NCBI RefSeq assembly: GCF_006517275.1
Contig: NZ_CP041191.1
Coordinates: 3,095,001 to 3,159,000, forward strand
Source of the DNA: Labrenzia sp. PHM005
GTDB taxonomy: Bacteria; Pseudomonadota; Alphaproteobacteria; Rhizobiales; Stappiaceae
Length of the DNA stretch: 64,000 nucleotides
Reading direction: 5' to 3'
Positions 59,060 through 64,000 of this stretch are shown piece by piece (the stretch's first letter is position 1; each line of letters starts with the position of its first letter). The notes under the pieces were generated by a model that did not search any database, was not told the DNA's origin, and worked only from the letters and a program-made list of their open reading frames with translations. The position numbers were made by a program, and so were the translations under genes.

Positions 59060-59287
59060 ATGAGTGCAATAGAGTCAATCTCCGCCGTCCATTGCCCCGC
59101 ACCTGCTGGCAAGGCCGCGCCGCGATCAACATTCGTGCAAAAGGTCTTGGGCTGGATGCTGACAGCGAGAAGCCGCGGACATCTGGCAGAGCTCACCGAT
59201 GCGCAACTGAAGGACATTGGTCTGACCCCGGCTGAAGTTCGTAAAGAAGTGGAAAAGCCGTTCTGGCAAGGGCCTCGGTTTCGCTAG
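59060..59287 (+). CDS. DUF1127-domain small protein
   Basis: 75 residues from ATG 59060 with AAGGAG eight bases before it. The C-terminal half carries the DUF1127 pattern LTDAQLKDIGLTPAEVRKEVEKPF; the N-terminus is Ala/Pro-rich. These proteins are small, regulated by stress or small RNAs in alphaproteobacteria, and some influence carbon and phosphate use. Divergent from mocR. Confidence 0.82.
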   Translation: MSAIESISAVHCPAPAGKAAPRSTFVQKVLGWMLTARSRGHLAELTDAQLKDIGLTPAEVRKEVEKPFWQGPRFR

Positions 59288-59444
59288 GAGAAATGCCCTT
59301 GTGCCGGATGGAGGGAACCTCCGATCCGTCTTAGGAAGGTTTCCGGAAGTTTTCCTCATGTCAGTTAGGTGTGGCAGCCTAAGTACCTGACTGGCACACT
59401 TCCGGATTGGCAGGCGCCCGTTTCCCCCGGGCGCCTGCAATCGG

Positions 59445-59981
59445 TCAGACTGCGCCGGTGTATTCACCGCGGGCCGGGTAATCGTTTTTCTTCACGAAAT
59501 CCAACGCCCCGAGCATTTCCTGGAAATGCGGGCGGACGAACGGCATCGTCTGGACGGACGCAAAGTAGAGGCTTCCGTCCGACTTGATCAGGAACACACC
59601 TGGCTCGGAGAACAATTCCGGCTCCTCGATGCCGATGGACGTCTTACCGCGTCCTGTCGAAATATAGAGGCCCCAGTCCTTTGCCACGTTAAGCGGCAAA
59701 TCATGTCCAAAGCGAAGATCCTCATGACCGACCTTCTCGGCCATTTGTTGCGCGCGGTCTTCCGTGTCGGACGAAATCGCGATTGCCTCAACGCCGCGTT
59801 CCTTCAGTTGGGGCAGGAGACGGCCGAGTTCTTTCAGATACGTGGCGCAGATCGGGCAATGAAGGCCGCGGTAAAACACGACGAGTGTTGCAAATTCCGC
59901 GGTGCTTGCGGTCAAATCAAAGGTGCCTGAGGACAGCGTTTCAACCGTTAGTGCTGGGACTTTTTGTCTTGGAGTGAGCAT
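59445..59981 (-). CDS. Peroxiredoxin-like AhpC/TSA-family protein
   Basis: 178 residues from ATG 59981 (AAGGAAA upstream). Thioredoxin fold, with FYRGLHCPICATYLKELGRL carrying a CPIC motif at the usual peroxiredoxin/thioredoxin active-site position. It likely reduces peroxides or acts as a thiol oxidoreductase. Divergent from an AraC-type gene with a 107-base gap. The GC-rich hairpin after it (59410-59438) lacks a T-run. Confidence 0.8.
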   Translation of the reverse strand: MLTPRQKVPALTVETLSSGTFDLTASTAEFATLVVFYRGLHCPICATYLKELGRLLPQLKERGVEAIAISSDTEDRAQQMAEKVGHEDLRFGHDLPLNVAKDWGLYISTGRGKTSIGIEEPELFSEPGVFLIKSDGSLYFASVQTMPFVRPHFQEMLGALDFVKKNDYPARGEYTGAV

Positions 59982-60088
59982 GCCATTTCCTTTTTCAGCG
60001 CATCTGCGCAGTTCTTGACGAAAGATTTGGCTAGCATATCGAACGATATCGGCGTAAATGTACAAAAATAATAACATTGAGTACGGAA

Positions 60089-60889
60089 ATGCAGAGCCCT
60101 TACCGCACGAATTTCAACGGCCGACTGGATCGACTGTCTTCTCTGATTGACCGCTTGCGGGTCCATGTCAGCGACAACGGCTCAAGTGGTCCGGATGTAG
60201 AGTGCGCGACTTTATGGATTTGCAAGGACCCGGCTCAGGATCTCCGGCTAATTTTGAGCCCAGCTAACAAGAGAGTTTCGAGTGGACTGGACAAGGTGCG
60301 GCCACGAGCCGACGAAAGTGTGCTGGTTTCCACCCAAATTGAAATCTCTGGTGTAGGCAAACGGCTTTTCACAGCCCTTCCTGTGTGCCTGTCTATCGAT
60401 CTTGCCGAAGACCCGAGCCTGTCTTCTGTTGTCATGCCGCTGATCGAAGAAGTCATGCGGCCGCGCTGTGGCGGGCAAGCAGTCTTTCAACGACTCTGCG
60501 AAGTTGTGGTCATACGGCTGCTGCGCCATGCCCTCGAAGGCGAAAGAGTCGACACCGGATTGTTGAACGGACTGTCCGATTCGCGGGTTGCGCAGGCGCT
60601 GGTCGCAATTCATGAGGCGCCGGGTGAAAATTGGACCTTGGAAAGGTTGGCAGAGGTTGCTGGGATGTCCAGGACCCAATTCGCGGTGACGTTCAAGGAT
60701 CTGATCGGCTCTACGCCCATGATGTATTTGTCGAATTGGCGTTTAGACATTGCGCGGGACGAACTAGCGGCTGGCCGGCAGGTCAAATCTGTAGCCAATA
60801 TGTGCGGATTTTCCAGTGCCGCGTCATTTTCTCGCGCCTTCGCAAAACGTTATGGCGCGCCGCCGAGGCGTGTCCGGCAAATCAGCTGA
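60089..60889 (+). CDS. AraC-family transcriptional regulator (Cupin_6 type)
   Basis: 266 residues from ATG 60089; a TTG at 60077 is also possible. The N-terminal sensor resembles the Cupin_6/AraC_binding_2 domain, and the C-terminus has the two AraC helix-turn-helix motifs (NWTLERLAEVAGMSRTQFAVTFKDLIGSTPMMYLSNWRL and SVANMCGFSSAASFSRAFAKRYGAPPRRVR). It is divergent from the peroxiredoxin gene, its most likely target. Confidence 0.9.
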   Translation: MQSPYRTNFNGRLDRLSSLIDRLRVHVSDNGSSGPDVECATLWICKDPAQDLRLILSPANKRVSSGLDKVRPRADESVLVSTQIEISGVGKRLFTALPVCLSIDLAEDPSLSSVVMPLIEEVMRPRCGGQAVFQRLCEVVVIRLLRHALEGERVDTGLLNGLSDSRVAQALVAIHEAPGENWTLERLAEVAGMSRTQFAVTFKDLIGSTPMMYLSNWRLDIARDELAAGRQVKSVANMCGFSSAASFSRAFAKRYGAPPRRVRQIS

Positions 60890-61023
60890 ATTTTGCGTGT
60901 TATTTCAATGTGATTATTCTTTATAGGTATTAATTGCATTGTAATAAGTTATGCAATTACAGATTGTATTCATGTTAACGAATTTACTGCAACCTCCAGT
61001 CCGTCCTAACTGGAGAAGCAATC

Positions 61024-61599
61024 ATGACGTTACGTAGTCTTGCAGTCGCTGGTGCAGTTTTTGTTGCGGCGGCGATCCCGGCATCCGCCAATCAATTTGA
61101 ATCGGAGCTCAAAGCCCTGTCGGTTGGCAAAATAGCCGATATTTCTAGTTCTCAAGAAGTGATCGCTGCGATCAAAAGCCAAAATGAGCGCACTGCCACA
61201 TATGATCAATCCAAAATCGATGAACTGGATAAAACCTGGCGTGCTGAGGCCGAATCCAACGACCAGCCCATGATCGATGATGTTCTTGGCAATGACTTGT
61301 CTGGATACCTGATGGATATCCAGGACGGAAGCGGTGGGCTGTTTACCGAGATCTTTGTGATGGATGCAAAGGGTCTCAATGTTGGTCAAAGCGATGTCAC
61401 CTCGGACTATTGGCAAGGAGACGAAGCCAAATGGAAAGAGACCTTTGGCAAGGGTCCTAACTCCGTCCTGATCGGCGAGCTGGAACAGGATGATTCAACC
61501 CAACAGTTGCAAAGCCAAGTCAGTATCACGGTCGCAGACCCCGACACCGGTGAGCCGATTGGGGCAGTGACATTCGGTGTCAACATCGAACAGCTCTAA
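61024..61599 (+). CDS. Periplasmic Cache-like (PDC) protein beside a chemoreceptor
   Basis: 191 residues with a signal peptide (cleavage after ASA). The rest resembles the periplasmic PDC/sCache sensing domain of receptors: [31 protein letters not shown] and [26 protein letters not shown]. It lacks a membrane span after the signal, so it would be free in the periplasm. It is followed 62 bases later by an MCP gene, which suggests it presents a ligand or acts as a co-receptor. That role is inference. Confidence 0.7.
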   Translation: MTLRSLAVAGAVFVAAAIPASANQFESELKALSVGKIADISSSQEVIAAIKSQNERTATYDQSKIDELDKTWRAEAESNDQPMIDDVLGNDLSGYLMDIQDGSGGLFTEIFVMDAKGLNVGQSDVTSDYWQGDEAKWKETFGKGPNSVLIGELEQDDSTQQLQSQVSITVADPDTGEPIGAVTFGVNIEQL

Positions 61600-61661
61600 G
61601 GCCGAATAGCGCTCAGACATTTGACACACACAATTGCCGACCGGAACAAAAGAGGCAAACC

Positions 61662-64000
61662 ATGAAAATTTCCAAGACATTGCCGGCTATCATTGTTGGA
61701 CTTGGGCTCATTTGCTCTGTTGCGGTCGGCTTTGCCAGTTTCTTATCAGGCAGCAGCCTTATCGGAACATTGACCGAAGACCGCCTGACTGCACTTGCGC
61801 AAAGCCATCGTGCAGCGCTGCAAAGTCAGATTGAGACCTATGCAGGGTCCTTACGCTCGATGGTGGAAAGTCAGCTGGTTCGAGCATCTCTTGCCGATTT
61901 TCAGTCTGGCTGGAAAAAGGCTGGCGATGGTGCCGCTGATAGGATGCGGAAAATTTATGTGACCGATAATCCGCACCCAGCGGATCAAAGGGACGAGCTG
62001 GTGCGCGCGGGCCGCAAACCCTATGATCGCTCGCACAAAAGTTTTCATCCGCTTCTGCGCCGCTATGCCAGCGAAAATGGGTATGGAGATCTGTTGCTGA
62101 TTTCACCCGACGGCAATGTGGTTTATTCGCTGAAAAAACGGGCGGATTTTACAGCAAATCTCAAGTCACCAAAGTGGTCGAGCACGGTTCTGGCCCGCGC
62201 CTTTGAAAAGGCTATCGCGGGAGAAACGGGGTCGGTCCATATGCTGGATCTCGAAGCCTACGCGCCAAATATCGGCCAACCTGCTGGAATTTTGGCCGTT
62301 CCCGTCTCGATTGGCCGTAAAACCATTGGCGTTCTGGCCGTGCATGCGCCAACTGGGAAACTATCGGATACGCTGGCGACTTATGCCGGGTTGGGCAAAA
62401 CTGGAAATGTCCACTGGGTGAATGCAGACGGTGTCAGTCAGAATGATAGCGCACGCACGCCGCAAAAAAGCGAACTCCTCGACACTTCATTTAGCCGGTC
62501 CGATGTCACGCGGCATATGGCAGCCGATAGCAAGTATCTGGGGTTGGATGATGTAAACGGTAGATCCGTTTCAGCCGCCATTGCGCCGTTTGAAACCCTT
62601 GGCAATGCCTATGCTGTGATCGTGACCCAGGACACAGATGAGGTTCAAGCGCCACTGCAGGCTCTGCAACGAAACCTGGTTCTGATTGCTGCACTCATTG
62701 CATTGTTTGCCGGGCTTGTCGGATTTTTTTACTCCAGAAGTCTCACCCGTCGGATCAACCGGCTTGCGGATGCGATGCAACAGCTCGCAGATGGCGCGAT
62801 AGATGTTGTCCTGCCAAAGGATAATGGCAAGGATGAAATCGATGACATGACTCGCACGGTTGAGTACTTCCGTGAAAGTGTGAAGCGGCGCGAAGAGTTG
62901 GAGGAAGAAGAGGTTCAAGAGCGGTCCCGCGAGCGGATGCGCCAGAGCATCGTTGCGAAGTCGATCACTGAATTCAGAGACCTGATCGAAGGCGTGGTGG
63001 CCAAGGTGACGATCAAAACGGACGCGATGATCAAAAGCGCCGGCAAAATGAACACAATTGCCGAAGGTGCCTTTGATCGTGCCAATGAAGCCAATCAGGC
63101 AACGGAACAATCGTCTCAGAGCGTCCAGACCGTCGCGTCAGCGGCGCAAGAGCTGACAGCGTCTATCAGCGAGATTCTTGAGCAAACCACGCGTGCCGGC
63201 GATGTGATCGGGGAAGCGACAGACGTTGCTACCCAAACAGATACCCAAGTGACGGGACTGGCGAGCGCTGCGGAAAAAATTGGGGCGGTCGTTGGAATGA
63301 TCCGCGAAATTGCCGCGCAAACCAATCTCCTGGCCCTGAATGCCACAATTGAGGCTGCTAGGGCTGGAGAAGCCGGACGCGGGTTTGCGGTTGTAGCCTC
63401 TGAAGTCAAGGCGCTCTCTGAGCAGACCGCCAATGCAACAGAGGAAATAGAAGCCCAGATCTCCGGTGTTCAAAACCTGACCAATGACACGCTGGAGTCT
63501 ATTCGCCAGATCGTTTCGTCGATTTCCAATGTGCAGACCATGGCCGACTCCATCACACAGTCGGTTGGTGACCAGCGCCAGGCGACCGAAGAAATCACCA
63601 AAAGCATCACCATTGCTGCCAACGGAACACAGAAGGCGATGGAAAATGTCGAACTGACCTCGGGTGCGATCTCCTCGACGGTCGAAGAGGCCGGATCGGT
63701 GAATGCCACGAGCGGTGAGGTCAAAAACATCTCAAGCGATCTGTTCGAAGCTGTCGAAGATTTTCTTCAAGCCATGAACAAGGATGTTCATGACCGGCGG
63801 ACGGCCTTACGGAAAAAGGTTGCCGGTGAGGCGATCGATCTCATTGCAAATGGCCAAACGTTCCAGGTGTCTTTACGGGACGAAACTGACGGCGGTTTGG
63901 GCGTCGAACCGGTTGATGGCTTGTCTCAAGATATGGAAGTGATTGTATGCCGCCGGGGTATGCCGGAAACACGCGGCCGAGTGGCATGGGTTTCTGAAGA
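61662..64000 (+). CDS. Methyl-accepting chemotaxis protein with C-terminal PilZ-like domain (3' end beyond window)
   Basis: About 779 codons visible, open at the window edge. N-terminal span (about 7-29), a large periplasmic sensor, second span at about 338-360, HAMP, then a signalling domain with [41 protein letters not shown] at about 547-590, the trimer-forming hairpin tip. From about residue 705 the tail [23 protein letters not shown]...[16 protein letters not shown] resembles a PilZ domain (R...R, then D-x-T-x-x-G), the cyclic di-GMP binding fold. It would couple chemotaxis to cyclic di-GMP. Confidence 0.88.
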   Translation, partial: MKISKTLPAIIVGLGLICSVAVGFASFLSGSSLIGTLTEDRLTALAQSHRAALQSQIETYAGSLRSMVESQLVRASLADFQSGWKKAGDGAADRMRKIYVTDNPHPADQRDELVRAGRKPYDRSHKSFHPLLRRYASENGYGDLLLISPDGNVVYSLKKRADFTANLKSPKWSSTVLARAFEKAIAGETGSVHMLDLEAYAPNIGQPAGILAVPVSIGRKTIGVLAVHAPTGKLSDTLATYAGLGKTGNVHWVNADGVSQNDSARTPQKSELLDTSFSRSDVTRHMAADSKYLGLDDVNGRSVSAAIAPFETLGNAYAVIVTQDTDEVQAPLQALQRNLVLIAALIALFAGLVGFFYSRSLTRRINRLADAMQQLADGAIDVVLPKDNGKDEIDDMTRTVEYFRESVKRREELEEEEVQERSRERMRQSIVAKSITEFRDLIEGVVAKVTIKTDAMIKSAGKMNTIAEGAFDRANEANQATEQSSQSVQTVASAAQELTASISEILEQTTRAGDVIGEATDVATQTDTQVTGLASAAEKIGAVVGMIREIAAQTNLLALNATIEAARAGEAGRGFAVVASEVKALSEQTANATEEIEAQISGVQNLTNDTLESIRQIVSSISNVQTMADSITQSVGDQRQATEEITKSITIAANGTQKAMENVELTSGAISSTVEEAGSVNATSGEVKNISSDLFEAVEDFLQAMNKDVHDRRTALRKKVAGEAIDLIANGQTFQVSLRDETDGGLGVEPVDGLSQDMEVIVCRRGMPETRGRVAWVSE

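Noticed and set aside
59410..59438. GC-rich hairpin after the peroxiredoxin gene as a terminator
   Set aside because: An 11-bp stem is present, but no T-run follows on the minus strand, so an intrinsic terminator is not supported.

Overview
The window looks like chromosome of a free-living, probably marine alphaproteobacterium of the Rhizobiales (Hyphomicrobiales). A member of the Stappiaceae (Roseibium/Labrenzia type) would fit, but that is an inference from gene content and order, not from a database comparison. The signs are a stand-alone rpsD, a purL-bolA-grxD run, a monomeric isocitrate dehydrogenase, an mde methionine-degradation locus, a MocR gene divergent from a DUF1127 gene, and many GGDEF/EAL proteins. 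I see no rRNA, tRNA, CRISPR array, transposase or phage gene. Both edge genes are cut: serB at the left (3' end missing) and a chemotaxis receptor at the right (3' end missing).

Layout. 1-4.6 kb: serB and miaA, divergent with overlapping start codons, a GNAT acetyltransferase, and leuA with an upstream leader peptide carrying eight leucine codons (LLLLGDLLLL), a probable transcription/translation attenuator. 4.6-7.5 kb: a three-gene cassette of unknown role (metzincin-like metallopeptidase, exported HEAT-like protein, exported DUF3616 protein). 7.5-12.4 kb: DUF899, SRPBCC and ArsR genes with tandem operator-like repeats, then PhzF, a GNAT-NUDIX fusion and a pirin. 12.6-15.8 kb: an ABC exporter with a GNAT gene between ATPase and permease, then a lipoprotein DD-carboxypeptidase. 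15.8-18.8 kb: two membrane diguanylate cyclases. 18.9-22.4 kb: GntR regulator and exported hydrolase, then methyltransferase, ABM-domain protein and AraC regulator.

22.4-30.8 kb: ilvC with a duplicated 3' tail, a TetR gene with a palindrome, a GGDEF-EAL protein, a HAD phosphatase, icd and a DUF2267 gene. 30.9-42.9 kb: a periplasmic binding protein, trmJ-like and murI, an EAL-CBS-GGDEF protein with degenerate active sites, rpsD, an ABC_sub_bind lipid/amino-acid-type binding protein, a glutathione S-transferase 5' remnant, a sensor diguanylate cyclase, ttcA, a DUF427-adenylate cyclase fusion and a small exported protein. 43.2-47.4 kb: mdeB, mdeA and divergent mdeR, which together would convert methionine to methanethiol, ammonia and 2-oxobutyrate and then oxidise the oxo-acid. 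47.4-54.1 kb: a MITE-like inverted-repeat element, PPi-type phosphofructokinase, a 946-residue FG-GAP/DUF5648 secreted-type protein and a long-form GAPDH. 54.3-57.3 kb: purL-bolA-small membrane ORF-grxD. 57.4-64 kb: MocR and DUF1127, peroxiredoxin and divergent AraC regulator, and a free periplasmic Cache-like protein followed by a chemotaxis receptor ending in a PilZ-like domain.

Themes: branched-chain amino-acid synthesis (leuA, ilvC), sulfur amino-acid catabolism (mde), central carbon (icd, PFK, GAPDH), and unusually dense second-messenger signalling (five GGDEF/EAL proteins, one cyclase, one PilZ-type receptor). The most rewarding unlisted items are the leu leader, the 46-codon membrane ORF between bolA and grxD, the ilvC tail duplication, the GST remnant and the metallopeptidase cassette.
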